Shown here in pieces: positions 18,932-28,511 of a DNA stretch of 64,000 bases. The DNA comes from Methanocaldococcus bathoardescens (lineage in GTDB: Archaea; AGJL01; Methanococci; Methanococcales; Methanocaldococcaceae). Both the position numbers and the translations under genes were made by a program. The stretch covers positions 1,187,311 through 1,251,310 of the forward strand of contig NZ_CP009149.1 in the NCBI RefSeq assembly GCF_000739065.1. The letters are read 5' to 3'. The notes beneath the pieces are model-generated. The model was not told the origin of the DNA. It did not search any database and was given only the letters and a program-made list of their open reading frames with translations. The stretch's first letter is position 1, and every line of letters starts with the position of its first letter.

Positions 18932-19924
18932 ATGAAAAAAGGAACTGATTTGTTAAAGAAAGGATTTGCTAAGATGGTTAAGCATGGAGTTGTAATGGAT
19001 GTTACTAATGTAGAGCAGGCACAGATTGCTGAAGAAGCAGGAGCTGTTGCAGTTATGGCTTTGGAAAGAGTTCCTGCTGATATTAGGGCAGCCGGTGGAG
19101 TTGCGAGAATGTCAGACCCAGCTTTAATTGAGGAGATAATGGATGCTGTCTCAATTCCAGTCATGGCTAAATGTAGAATTGGGCATACAACAGAGGCGTT
19201 AGTTTTAGAGGCTATTGGAGTAGATATGATTGATGAGAGTGAAGTTTTAACTCAAGCAGACCCATTCTTCCACATATATAAGAAGAAGTTTAAAGTTCCA
19301 TTTGTTTGTGGAGCAAGAAACTTAGGAGAGGCAGTTAGAAGAATCTGGGAAGGAGCAGCTATGATAAGAACAAAAGGAGAGGCAGGAACTGGAAATATAG
19401 TTGAGGCAGTTAGACACATGAGATTGATGAACGAAGCTATAGCTCAATTGCAGAGAATGACTGATGAAGAAATTTATGGGGTTGCTAAATTCTATGCTAA
19501 CAGATATGCGGAATTAGCTAAAACTGTTAGAGAAGGAATGGGATTGCCAGCAACTGTTTTAGAAAATGAGCCAATCTATGAGGGCTTTACATTAGCTGAG
19601 ATTGTTGATGGATTGTATAAAGTTTTATTAGAAGTTAAAAAATTAGGAAGATTGCCAGTAGTTAATTTTGCAGCTGGAGGGGTTGCAACACCAGCAGATG
19701 CAGCTTTAATGATGCAACTCGGCTCTGATGGAGTATTTGTTGGTTCAGGAATATTTAAATCAGAAAATCCATTAGAAAGAGCGAGAGCAATTGTTGAGGC
19801 TACTTATAATTATGATAAGCCAGATGTTGTTGCAGAAGTTAGCAAGAATTTAGGAGAGGCAATGAAAGGGATAGATATAACTCAAATAAGCGAAGCTGAA
19901 AAGATGCAATACAGAGGAGATTAA
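18932..19924 (+). CDS. pdxS: pyridoxal 5'-phosphate synthase subunit PdxS
   Basis: 330 aa. PdxS builds pyridoxal 5'-phosphate from ribose 5-phosphate, glyceraldehyde 3-phosphate and ammonia supplied by PdxT. Both catalytic lysines are in place: MAKCRIGH (near residue 77) and [13 protein letters not shown] (near 145). [23 protein letters not shown] and [19 protein letters not shown] are intact. No pdxT gene lies in the window. An ACGGAGGGAT site precedes the ATG. The pentose operon upstream could supply its ribose 5-phosphate substrate. Confidence 0.97.
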   Translation: MKKGTDLLKKGFAKMVKHGVVMDVTNVEQAQIAEEAGAVAVMALERVPADIRAAGGVARMSDPALIEEIMDAVSIPVMAKCRIGHTTEALVLEAIGVDMIDESEVLTQADPFFHIYKKKFKVPFVCGARNLGEAVRRIWEGAAMIRTKGEAGTGNIVEAVRHMRLMNEAIAQLQRMTDEEIYGVAKFYANRYAELAKTVREGMGLPATVLENEPIYEGFTLAEIVDGLYKVLLEVKKLGRLPVVNFAAGGVATPADAALMMQLGSDGVFVGSGIFKSENPLERARAIVEATYNYDKPDVVAEVSKNLGEAMKGIDITQISEAEKMQYRGD

Positions 19925-20053
19925 ATTTGGTTATTTATCTTTTATTTTCTTTTTTGCTTTATTTTTATTTTTTATTTGTTTAAATTCAATTGGAGAGCTA
20001 TAAAATATATATCAAAATATTTAAGTATTCAACAAAAGTTATAGAGTGGGATT

Positions 20054-21061
20054 ATGAAAATCACACGAATGCATGGAGCTGGAGGAAAGGTAATGCAGGA
20101 GCTTATAAAAAATATCATTTTAAAAAATTTGGAGATAACATCAGTTAATGGAGGAATTGGTTTAGAGAGTTTAGATGACTCAGCAACTATCCCTATAGGA
20201 GATAAGGAGATTGTTTTTACTGTTGATGGACACACAGTTAAACCAATATTTTTCCCAGGTGGAGATATAGGTAGATTGGCAGTTAGTGGAACTGTAAATG
20301 ATTTAGCAGTTATGGGAGCTAAGCCATTAGCTCTATCTCTATCTTTAATAATTCCAGAAGGTTTTAACTTAGAGGATTTGGAAAAAATAGTTAAATCAAT
20401 AAACGAAACTTCTAAAGAGGCTGAGGTAGCTATAATAACAGGAGATACAAAGGTATCTGATGGTGTTGATGATATTATCATCTCAACTGCTGGAATAGGG
20501 ATTGTTGATAGAGGAAAAGCAATAAGGGATTGTAATGTTCAGGAGGGAGATGCAATAATAGTCTCTGGAAATATAGGAGAACATGGATTAGCTATTTTAT
20601 TATCGAGAGAGGGATTCGATTTTGAAACAAACATAAAATCTGATGTAGCTCCAATAAATAAATTGATTGAAAAAGTATTGAATGAAGGTATTCAAATAAA
20701 TGCCATGAAAGACCCTACAAGAGGAGGTTTGGCAGATGCATTAAATGAGATGGCTGAAAAGAGCAATGTAGGAATAACTATCTTTGAGGATAAAATCCCA
20801 ATAAGTGATGAAGTTCAGTCAATTTGTGATATCCTTGGCTTAGACCCTTTAACTATAGCAAATGAAGGTAAGGTTGTAATGGCAGTTAAAAAGGAAGACG
20901 CTGAAAGATGCTTAGAGATTTTGAGAGAACATCCATTAGGAAAGAATGCAGAGCTTATTGGCTATGCTACAAAAGAACATAAAGGAGTTGTGATGGAAAC
21001 AATTGTTGGTAGGAGAATTGTTGATATGCCGATTGGTGACCCAATACCGAGAGTGTGTTAA
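20054..21061 (+). CDS. hypE: hydrogenase maturation protein HypE
   Basis: 335 aa, PurM/AIR-synthase fold. HypE dehydrates a carbamoyl group on its C-terminal cysteine to thiocyanate, the source of the CN ligands of [NiFe]-hydrogenase. Visible are HGAGGKVMQELI, LDDSATIPIG, FPGGDIGRLAVSGTVNDLAVMGA, MKDPTRGGLADALNEMA and the required C-terminal PRVC with cysteine as last residue. The last 42 bases, which encode this critical tail, are duplicated at 21135-21176 beyond a hairpin element. Confidence 0.96.
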   Translation: MKITRMHGAGGKVMQELIKNIILKNLEITSVNGGIGLESLDDSATIPIGDKEIVFTVDGHTVKPIFFPGGDIGRLAVSGTVNDLAVMGAKPLALSLSLIIPEGFNLEDLEKIVKSINETSKEAEVAIITGDTKVSDGVDDIIISTAGIGIVDRGKAIRDCNVQEGDAIIVSGNIGEHGLAILLSREGFDFETNIKSDVAPINKLIEKVLNEGIQINAMKDPTRGGLADALNEMAEKSNVGITIFEDKIPISDEVQSICDILGLDPLTIANEGKVVMAVKKEDAERCLEILREHPLGKNAELIGYATKEHKGVVMETIVGRRIVDMPIGDPIPRVC

Positions 21062-21176
21062 ATAAGAGGCATCACCGAGCGAAGCGAGGTGATGCATCCT
21101 TGGGTATAGCAATAGGGCGGTAGCCCTATGCTACGTTGATATGCCGATTGGTGACCCTATACCAAGAGTGTGTTAA
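21062..21176 (+). repeat. hairpin element with duplicated hypE tail
   Basis: Hairpin 21066-21099 has the form GAGGCATCACC-GAGC-GAA-GCGA-GGTGATGCATCC; the GA/GA internal positions can form tandem sheared G.A pairs. Hairpin 21112-21129 is ATAGGGC-GGTA-GCCCTAT. The bases 21135-21176 then repeat 21020-21061 at 40 of 42 positions and encode the same 13 residues (V-D-M-P-I-G-D-P-I-P-R-V-C) and stop; both differences are silent third positions. Same hairpin order and orientation relative to the gene as at cbiX and the S2P protease. Confidence 0.8.
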
Positions 21177-21208
21177 TCTTTATTAATTTTCCTTATTTTG
21201 GTGAAATA

Positions 21209-22384
21209 ATGAAAATCATTGGAAAAATTGGAAAAGGTAAAGTAGAAGTTGATGAAAAGGCAAAGTTCTCAATACTTTTAGATAGTGTTGCTAAAAAAGC
21301 TGATATTGCTGAGGGAAAGAGGGCTGTAGAGGATATAATTAGAGTTATTTATAGACATCAGCCAATATCAACAAAAAAGATTGGTCAAAAAACTAGATTG
21401 CCTTTACCAATCATTGCTAAGGTAAGAACTATCTTAGAGAGAGAAAAAATGTTAAAGAGAACTGAAAGAGGGGCTGAGCTAACAGATTTAGGTAAAGAAT
21501 TTGCTGAAAACTTTTTGAAATTGAAGTATAAAAAATCTCTTACCTGCAAAACTTGTAATGGTAGAGGAATAGTTTTAGATGAATTTTTTGAAGATATTTT
21601 AAATAAGGTTAGAGTTTGGGCTAAAAAAAGACCATTGGTAGATACAACCATAGACCAATCCTTTGCAACACCAGAAACATCAACTTATAGAGCTGCTTTA
21701 ATGTATGAAAGAGGGGATTTAGAGGGAAAGAGAATTTTATTTGTTGGGGATGATGACCTAACTTCTTTACCAACCGCTCTAACAAACATGGCTGAAGAGA
21801 TAGTAGTTATAGATATAGATGAGAGGATTTTAAAACTTATAGAAAAATTTTCACAAAAAGAAAATGTTAAAATTAAGACGATTAAGCATGATTTAAGAAA
21901 CCCATTACCAGAAGATTTAAAAGAGAGATTTGATGTTATCTCAACAGACCCGCCATATACTGTTAATGGTTTAAAGTTATTTTTATCGAGAGGAATAGAG
22001 GCTTTAGGAAAAGAAGGGATTGCTTATCTTTCTTATTCTCACAAACCAATAGATGAATGGCTCTCTATTCAAAAAGCAATTACTGATATGGGTTTTGTTA
22101 TTTCAGAGCTGATTCCAAATTTTAATTATTATGAAGGTAGTGAGATAATTGCAAACACAACATTTATAGCGAGATTAGTTGGGAAAAATTTGAAGATAAA
22201 TATTGGAGACACTGAGAAAATATATACTGGTTTAGTTAAGCCAGTTATAAGATATTATAAATGTCTAAAATGCGGAAAGGTTCATAAAGTTGGAGAAGAG
22301 GTTAAGAAAGTTGAGGATTTAGTTTGTGAATGTGGAGGGAAGAAATTTAAAATGATTAAGAGGGAAAAGTTGAAAAATGAATAA
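21209..22384 (+). CDS. bpsA: BpsA-type branched polyamine synthase
   Basis: 391 aa. An N-terminal winged-helix-like region (residues 25-95) is followed by a CKTCNGRG cysteine pair, an aminopropyltransferase Rossmann core with FVGDDDLTSLPTAL (the GDDD substrate motif) and STDPPYT, and a C-terminal zinc ribbon CLKCGK...CECGGKK. This layout matches archaeal N4-bis(aminopropyl)spermidine synthase, which makes branched polyamines that stabilise nucleic acids in hyperthermophiles. ATG at 21209 follows GGTGAAATA; the frame is open back to 21170, inside the duplicated hypE tail. Confidence 0.88.
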   Translation: MKIIGKIGKGKVEVDEKAKFSILLDSVAKKADIAEGKRAVEDIIRVIYRHQPISTKKIGQKTRLPLPIIAKVRTILEREKMLKRTERGAELTDLGKEFAENFLKLKYKKSLTCKTCNGRGIVLDEFFEDILNKVRVWAKKRPLVDTTIDQSFATPETSTYRAALMYERGDLEGKRILFVGDDDLTSLPTALTNMAEEIVVIDIDERILKLIEKFSQKENVKIKTIKHDLRNPLPEDLKERFDVISTDPPYTVNGLKLFLSRGIEALGKEGIAYLSYSHKPIDEWLSIQKAITDMGFVISELIPNFNYYEGSEIIANTTFIARLVGKNLKINIGDTEKIYTGLVKPVIRYYKCLKCGKVHKVGEEVKKVEDLVCECGGKKFKMIKREKLKNE

Positions 22385-22395
22385 TTAAAATATTT

Positions 22396-23412
22396 TTAAT
22401 CATAAATTAAATCTAAGTTATACTTCTCTGCTAATTCTAATGCCTTCTCTATCTCATCATAAGTTAATCTTCTGTTTATATCAGGATCTTCCTTAGCTTT
22501 ATATTCTGGGCGATATTGAAACATGACATTAACTACAGCGTTATCTAAATTTTTTGAGATGAACTCAAATATTTTATCTGTGCAACAATCTAAGTGGTTT
22601 GGCATTACTAAATGCCTTATTATAACTTCTTCATCTTTTATAAGCAAGTGATTTCTTCCAACTATATCAAAATAGTTTTTGACTTTTGATAATCTTTTCC
22701 CACATTCATTATTTCCAAATTTAAAGTCAGTTAAATATACATCGACAATACCTTTTAATAAATACATTCCTTCAACGGTTAGATACATATTTGAATTCCA
22801 AACTACTGGAATATTTCTATTTAAATAACTTAGAGTTTTTAAAATACTTAATAAATGTGGGGTTGGGTCTCCACCAACAAAATTGACGTTTTTTGAATAA
22901 TTTCTTCTATATTCTATAATTTTAGCCATCTCTTTTGGATTGTATGGGATGCAGTTATTTGGAATTGTTTCATCAAAATAAACTTGAGATATATCCCAAT
23001 TTTGGCAGAAAACACATTTAAAATTACAGCCACAGAAGAAAATTGTATGTGATGGAACTAAAACTCTCTCTTCTCCAAGATGCAAAAATTCCGATGAGTA
23101 ATAGCTTTCTTTTATTCTACAAAACCCTCTTTCAAACTCTCTATTTACATAACATCTATGCTCACAAAAATGGCAATTTCTAAATATTCTCTTAGCAATC
23201 TCTACTTTTAAGTCCAATAGATTTGGTTTCATATACTCTAAATTATCAAAATCAAAATCATCAAAATCTACTTTTTTCAAAATCTTGTTATGGATTTTCC
23301 ATAATTCATTTATTTCCAATCCATCAAATTCTTCAACTTCTATACACTTAGCTATTATAAACTTTGCTGGGACTAAATCTTTTGAAACAGCTAAATATCT
23401 CTCAAGTTTCAT
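22396..23412 (-). CDS. radical SAM protein, PflA/PflX-like
   Basis: 338 aa. The radical-SAM cluster motif is FFCGCNFKCVFCQNWDIS (CxxxCxxC near residue 130), preceded by HFCEHRCYVNREFERGFCR, a second cysteine set of the kind seen in COG1313-type PflX homologues. NFVGGDPTPH and VWNSNMYLTVEG follow. The family resembles pyruvate formate-lyase activating enzymes, but the partner protein is unknown in archaea. It converges on the bpsA gene with 11 bases between gene ends. Confidence 0.85.
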   Translation of the reverse strand: MKLERYLAVSKDLVPAKFIIAKCIEVEEFDGLEINELWKIHNKILKKVDFDDFDFDNLEYMKPNLLDLKVEIAKRIFRNCHFCEHRCYVNREFERGFCRIKESYYSSEFLHLGEERVLVPSHTIFFCGCNFKCVFCQNWDISQVYFDETIPNNCIPYNPKEMAKIIEYRRNYSKNVNFVGGDPTPHLLSILKTLSYLNRNIPVVWNSNMYLTVEGMYLLKGIVDVYLTDFKFGNNECGKRLSKVKNYFDIVGRNHLLIKDEEVIIRHLVMPNHLDCCTDKIFEFISKNLDNAVVNVMFQYRPEYKAKEDPDINRRLTYDEIEKALELAEKYNLDLIYD

Positions 23413-23488
23413 AATTTCACAGCTTATAATTAATTTAAATAGATAAATTATGTAAGGTATAAAAAATTAAAATATAAGCTTGAAAAAT

Positions 23489-23878
23489 TTACTCCTTAAT
23501 TAATATTGCATTAACAGTTCCATCTTGCCCTGGTCTTGATGTAACTTTTGCCAATCCAAGTTCTGTTTCGATAATTGCTCCTTTTGTTATAACGTTTCTT
23601 CTAACGTAGTGGATGTTTGCTTTGTTTTCTCTAACTGTTATTATTTTAACTTTCTTACAAACCCCTGTTTCTGGGTCTAATACATTAGCAAATCCTGTTC
23701 TAACAACTTTAACCTTTAAGTTTCCTCCTCTTGTTCTAACCTTTTTTATTCTAAATGCCTCTTCTGCTACGTGTGTTTCTATTGGTTCTCTACCCATTTC
23801 ATATTTTCTCTTTTTTCTTGCTGGTCTATATAATCCACCTGTTGGTTTTCTTCTACTTCTTCCTTGCCATACACTCAT
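23489..23878 (-). CDS. rps8e: 30S ribosomal protein S8e
   Basis: 129 aa starting [20 protein letters not shown], the typical archaeal S8e N-terminus, with [34 protein letters not shown] in the second half. Complete in length. It is monocistronic here, with a 270-base divergent spacer to the transporter gene. Confidence 0.97.
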   Translation of the reverse strand: MSVWQGRSRRKPTGGLYRPARKKRKYEMGREPIETHVAEEAFRIKKVRTRGGNLKVKVVRTGFANVLDPETGVCKKVKIITVRENKANIHYVRRNVITKGAIIETELGLAKVTSRPGQDGTVNAILIKE

Positions 23879-24151
23879 ATTAACACCTGTAATAATTGTT
23901 TTTAATATTTTTCAACTGGATTTCTTTCTTATTATTTTATTATTCTTGGTCTTTGGATTATTTATCCTAAATACCCTTATAGTTTTATAATTTTTACTTT
24001 AAGTTTTGTTTTGTAAAAGAGACACGGGTCAGGCCATGCGAGTCTATGAATAATGAATAAACATACAAGAGATATAAAAACTTAACTATTAACATTAATA
24101 AGTTATTATGCTATAAACTAAAGGAAATTTAAATTTGGTGGGGGAGGGATA
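23879..24151. other. divergent spacer with a GC-rich 24-base segment
   Basis: Mostly AT. At 24021-24044 lies a GC-rich stretch whose ends can pair (GACACG with CGAGTC, one mismatch) and which contains GCCATGCGAGTC, a sequence I recognise from the start of archaeal 16S rRNA. It could be a small RNA, an rRNA-derived fragment or chance. The rest should hold promoters for S8e and the transporter. Confidence 0.35.
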
Positions 24152-25450
24152 ATGAGATTATCCAAGGAATTTATAGGATTGGGAATAATTATAGCCTCTC
24201 TTATTTTTGGTGCAACATTACCAGATATTTACAAAGGTATTGTTATATTAGTAGTTGCTGGATGTTTATGGTTTTTTGAATTACTACCTCTTCCAGTTAC
24301 GTCCTTAGTAATCCCAATAATGGCAGTGTTTTTAGGAATTTTTAATTTAAAAGAAGCTTTAACATACTTTGCCCATCCAATAATATTTTTATTCTTAGGA
24401 GGGTTTATGCTTGCACAGGCATTAAAAAATCATAATTTAGATAAATTTATTGCCTATAAGCTACTAAATTATGGAAAGGATTTTAAAACTACATGCTTTT
24501 TAATGTTTCTATCGGCATATTTTTTGTCGATGTGGATTAGTAATACATCTGCCACATTAATTTTATTACCCATAGCTCTTGGACTATTACATAAAAAAAC
24601 TGATAAGTTGAGGGATTTTTTATTGTTAGGGGTTGCTTACTCTGCCTCTATAGGTGGGATAGCAACAATTATTGGCTCCCCACCAAATGCAATAGCAAGT
24701 AGTTATTTAGATTATGGGTTTTTTAGCTGGTTTAAAGTTGGGTTTCCAATAAGCGTATTATTATTTTTAATCTCTACTTTAACATTATATATTTATTTCA
24801 AAAACTGGATTCCAAAAGAAGATATTGCTATTCAGGCAAGAGTAGAACTGAGCAAAGATGCTTATAAATTATTGGCTATATTTTTATTGATAGCTTTACT
24901 TTGGATAATTAGTGATTATTTAAGTGAAATTTTTAGCATTAAATATTTTGATTCAGTTATTGCCATATTCGCCATAATATTATTGTTTGTATTTAATTTA
25001 GTTAAAGTTAATGATTTCAAGAAGATAGATTGGGGAACTTTAATTTTATTTGGTGGAGCTTTATGTTTAGGAGGAATTATTGTTAAAAGTGGGGCTAATA
25101 CATTTTTATCTGAAAAACTTATAGCTATATTAGGCAATTTAAGCCCAATTGTGGTTTTATTTGCAGTAATTACAATAACAATAATTCTAACCAATTTTAT
25201 AAGCAACACTGGACTGACTGGAATATTGGTCCCAATACTATTTGGAGCGTCTTTAGGAATTCCAAAAGAGATTTTAATATTGGCTATTGGTATATCAGCA
25301 TCATGTTCATTTATCTTACCTGTTGGAACACCACCTAATGCTATTGTATATGGTGAAGGTGTCAAAAAAGAAGAGATGATGAAAATTGGGACGATTTTGT
25401 CAATACTCTCTGCAACTGTAATAACTTTATACTTCTCTCTTTATATGTGA
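24152..25450 (+). CDS. DASS/CitT-family sodium-coupled anion transporter
   Basis: 432 aa, about 11-12 hydrophobic segments. Family hallmarks: WISNTSATLILLPIALGLL, the hairpin IGGIATIIGSPPNAIASSYL near residue 168, a second inverted-repeat half with NFISNTGLTGILVPIL and SFILPVGTPPNAIVYGEG. The paired SNT and GTPPNA/GSPPNA motifs bind sodium and carboxylate in divalent anion:Na+ symporters, so uptake of a dicarboxylate, sulfate or phosphate is likely; the substrate is not readable. GGTGGGGGAGGG precedes the ATG. Confidence 0.9.
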   Translation: MRLSKEFIGLGIIIASLIFGATLPDIYKGIVILVVAGCLWFFELLPLPVTSLVIPIMAVFLGIFNLKEALTYFAHPIIFLFLGGFMLAQALKNHNLDKFIAYKLLNYGKDFKTTCFLMFLSAYFLSMWISNTSATLILLPIALGLLHKKTDKLRDFLLLGVAYSASIGGIATIIGSPPNAIASSYLDYGFFSWFKVGFPISVLLFLISTLTLYIYFKNWIPKEDIAIQARVELSKDAYKLLAIFLLIALLWIISDYLSEIFSIKYFDSVIAIFAIILLFVFNLVKVNDFKKIDWGTLILFGGALCLGGIIVKSGANTFLSEKLIAILGNLSPIVVLFAVITITIILTNFISNTGLTGILVPILFGASLGIPKEILILAIGISASCSFILPVGTPPNAIVYGEGVKKEEMMKIGTILSILSATVITLYFSLYM

Positions 25451-25464
25451 ATAGAAATAATATA

Positions 25465-26319
25465 TTATTTTCCTGAATAGTAGGAAAATATTTTATTATA
25501 TAGTTCAACAGCTTTCTCTAAATCCCCCATTTTTTCATATGCTATCGCTTTGCCAAGCTGAGCCTCCAAATGATAAGGATTCTTTTCTAAAATTTTGTCA
25601 AATACTTCAATGGCTTTTTTAAACTCTTTTAATCTCAAATGGACAAGACCTAAAATAAACAAAGCCCGTATATCATCAGGTCTTATATCAAGTGCTTTTT
25701 TTAATGTCACCATCGCCGCTGAAAGTTTATCTAATGATAGTAAAATTTGAGATTTCAGTATAAGTGCAGATAAAAAATTGGGTTTTATTTCCAAAGCTTT
25801 ATTTAGGCATTCTAAAGCCTCTTCAAGTTTTCCTAAGTTATATAAAATTGAGGCTTTCCCATAAAGGGCTGTTATGTTTGGAGCAATTTCTAATACTTTG
25901 TTGTAACATTCTAATGCATCTTCATATTTTCCAAGATTTCTAAGAATTTCTGCTTTTCTAACCAATGCTGGGACTAAAAATGGGGTAGTTTTTAAAATTT
26001 CATTATATTCTTTTAAACTTTCATTATTCATGTTTAGATGTTCATAAACATAAGCTTTCGAATATTTCACAAAGGTATTATTAAGATCTGATTTCAAAGC
26101 GTCGTCTAATAATTTTAATGCATTTTCAAAGTCACCAGTCATACTTAGCAAAAGCCCTTTTAGAAAATTAACAATATGGTGATTTGGAGACAGTTTTAAC
26201 ATATCCATCAATTTTTCTATATACTCATCAATTTTGTTTAATGACTTAGGTGTTAGTTCAGGATTATTTTTCTGCTTTTTTAGATTATTCATATCCTTTC
26301 CATTTTCAGATTTACTCAT
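25465..26319 (-). CDS. tetratricopeptide-repeat protein
   Basis: 284 aa, made almost entirely of about seven 34-residue TPR units after a 30-residue polar N-terminus (KKQKNNPELTPKS). Repeats show the pattern A-L-x-x-L-x-x-A-L-x-x-x-P, for example YEDALECYNKVLEIAPNITA and LEEALECLNKALEIKPN. It is likely a protein-binding scaffold in the cytoplasm. Partners are unknown. The start follows GGGGGGACGTTTC. I do not remember a gene at this place between the transporter and the reductase in M. jannaschii. Confidence 0.85.
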   Translation of the reverse strand: MSKSENGKDMNNLKKQKNNPELTPKSLNKIDEYIEKLMDMLKLSPNHHIVNFLKGLLLSMTGDFENALKLLDDALKSDLNNTFVKYSKAYVYEHLNMNNESLKEYNEILKTTPFLVPALVRKAEILRNLGKYEDALECYNKVLEIAPNITALYGKASILYNLGKLEEALECLNKALEIKPNFLSALILKSQILLSLDKLSAAMVTLKKALDIRPDDIRALFILGLVHLRLKEFKKAIEVFDKILEKNPYHLEAQLGKAIAYEKMGDLEKAVELYNKIFSYYSGK

Positions 26320-26458
26320 GAAACGTCCCCCCCTGTAAATTTTTATAAAACTGTAAATTCAATTCTTAGATTGTTTAATCTAAATGCGTATTCTTACCAT
26401 TATATATTTATCTATGTTCAATTATATAAAACTTAAGTTTTATTTAACTAAACATTGA

Positions 26459-27145
<687 letters not shown>

Positions 27146-27161
27146 TCATAATGTGAGAGCC

Positions 27162-28241
27162 ATGCTTCCAAACAAAAGAGCATTGGAAATTATTAGAAAG
27201 TATATGAAAATCTACAATGGGAGAAATGAAGAAGATATTAAAGAGAGATTAATTAAAGAGTTAAAGGAAGAAAATGTCTTAGTAGAAACTGAAGACGGAA
27301 CTTATACATTAAAAGCAGAAGATGAAGAGGAAATGATGCATTCAAAGGTTGGGGCTTTAAAGGAAGCGATTTATAAGTTTGCTAAACCATCAAAAATTGA
27401 AAATTTAAAAAACCCGAGAGTTTTAGATTTGTGTAGTGGTATGGGGTACAATGCTATAGCTGCTTTGCATTATAATAAAAATGCAAAGATAGATATGGTT
27501 GAGATTTGCGAAGAAGTTTTATTTTTAACTTTATTTTTAGATATTCCATATAAAGAGCATGAGATTATAAAAGATAAGGTTAGAGAGTATTTTTTAAACA
27601 AAATTGGCATTGAATATAAGTCAGATTATGATAATATCAATTTATATGTTGGAGATGCGAGAAAATTTATAATAAAGAGTGATAAAAAATACAATGTGGT
27701 TTTTCACGATGCATTTTCACCAAAAAGAGACCCCACTCTCTACACCTATGATTTTTTGAAAGAAATTTATAAAAGAATGGAAGATAATGGAGTTTTGATA
27801 TCTTACTCTTCAGCAATTCCTTTTAGAAGTGCTTTGGTTGATTGTGGTTTTGTAATTTCAGAAAATGAGAGTGTTGGGAGAAAAAGAGGGATAACCTTAG
27901 CTTACAAAAACCCAAATTTTAAACCAAATAGAATTAATGAGGTTGATGAGAGAGTTATAGCTTTATCAGTTATAGCTCTACCTTATAGGGATGAAACATT
28001 AAGCTTAACTAAAGATAAAATAATAGAGAATAGGGAAGAGAGAAGAAAAAAATTAAAAGAAAAATTAATTAAAATAGAAAAATACCTATCAACAAAACAG
28101 ATAAAAAAAGGAAATATTCCAGAAGAGGTTTTAAAAATTCAAAAAGAAGATTTGAACTCATCAGAGATAATTAAAAAGATGAGGTTGAAATTTTTCTCGA
28201 ATATAGGCGATAAAATATTTATTGAGATGTTCAAATTTTAA
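27162..28241 (+). CDS. MnmC-like SAM-dependent methyltransferase
   Basis: About 359 aa. The SAM site VLDLCSGMGYNAIAALHY is near residue 88, followed by IDMVEICEEVLFL, LYVGDARKFI and VVFHDAFSPKRDPTLYTYDFLKEI. The HDAFSPKRDPxLYT block and SAIPFRSALVDCGF match the MnmC methyltransferase domain (Methyltransf_30, COG4121). In bacteria this domain acts on 5-aminomethyl-2-thiouridine at the tRNA wobble base. The archaeal form has an extra helical C-terminal part of about 90 residues. An ATG at 27162 is used; a GTG at 27153 is possible. Confidence 0.82.
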   Translation: MLPNKRALEIIRKYMKIYNGRNEEDIKERLIKELKEENVLVETEDGTYTLKAEDEEEMMHSKVGALKEAIYKFAKPSKIENLKNPRVLDLCSGMGYNAIAALHYNKNAKIDMVEICEEVLFLTLFLDIPYKEHEIIKDKVREYFLNKIGIEYKSDYDNINLYVGDARKFIIKSDKKYNVVFHDAFSPKRDPTLYTYDFLKEIYKRMEDNGVLISYSSAIPFRSALVDCGFVISENESVGRKRGITLAYKNPNFKPNRINEVDERVIALSVIALPYRDETLSLTKDKIIENREERRKKLKEKLIKIEKYLSTKQIKKGNIPEEVLKIQKEDLNSSEIIKKMRLKFFSNIGDKIFIEMFKF

Positions 28242-28412
28242 TTTTGATGAAACAGAAAGCTCTGCTTTCTGGCTACAAATCCGTAGGATTTGTTCAATCG
28301 AAGCGTTAGCTTCGGGTTATAAAAACTCTTATGAGTTTTTATTTAACCAAAGCGTTAGCTTTGGGCAATGAAAACCGTTAGGTTTTCATCTAACTTTTTC
28401 TAAAAGTTTCAT
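28242..28412 (+). repeat. six-hairpin array inside one closing stem
   Basis: Starts one base after the methylase stop with TTTTGATGAAAC and ends with AAAAGTTTCAT, so ATGAAAC (28247-28253) can pair with GTTTCAT (28406-28412). Between them are six perfect hairpins: 28253-28271 (loop TCT), 28275-28293 (GTA), 28299-28314 (GTTA), 28319-28342 (TTAT), 28347-28364 (GTTA) and 28369-28388 (GTTA). Stems are 6-10 bp and all different, separated by 3-5 bases; a small seventh hairpin (AACTTTT-TCT-AAAAGTT) precedes the end. The outer arms match the flanks of the elements after tRNA-Cys and rpl39e. No clear copy of the gene tail is seen here. Confidence 0.72.
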
Positions 28413-28511
28413 GCAAACCTTTTTATACTATAAGCTCATAGTTGTTGAGGATGCTAAAATCTCTTTTTAGCATCTTTAAAAATTACTAAATTTTATTAGG
28501 AAGTGGAATAT

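Noticed and set aside
28400-28430. A duplicated tail of the MnmC-like gene after the hairpin array
   Set aside because: ATGCAAACCTTTTTAT only loosely resembles ATGTTCAAATTTTAAT; too many mismatches in AT-rich sequence to claim.
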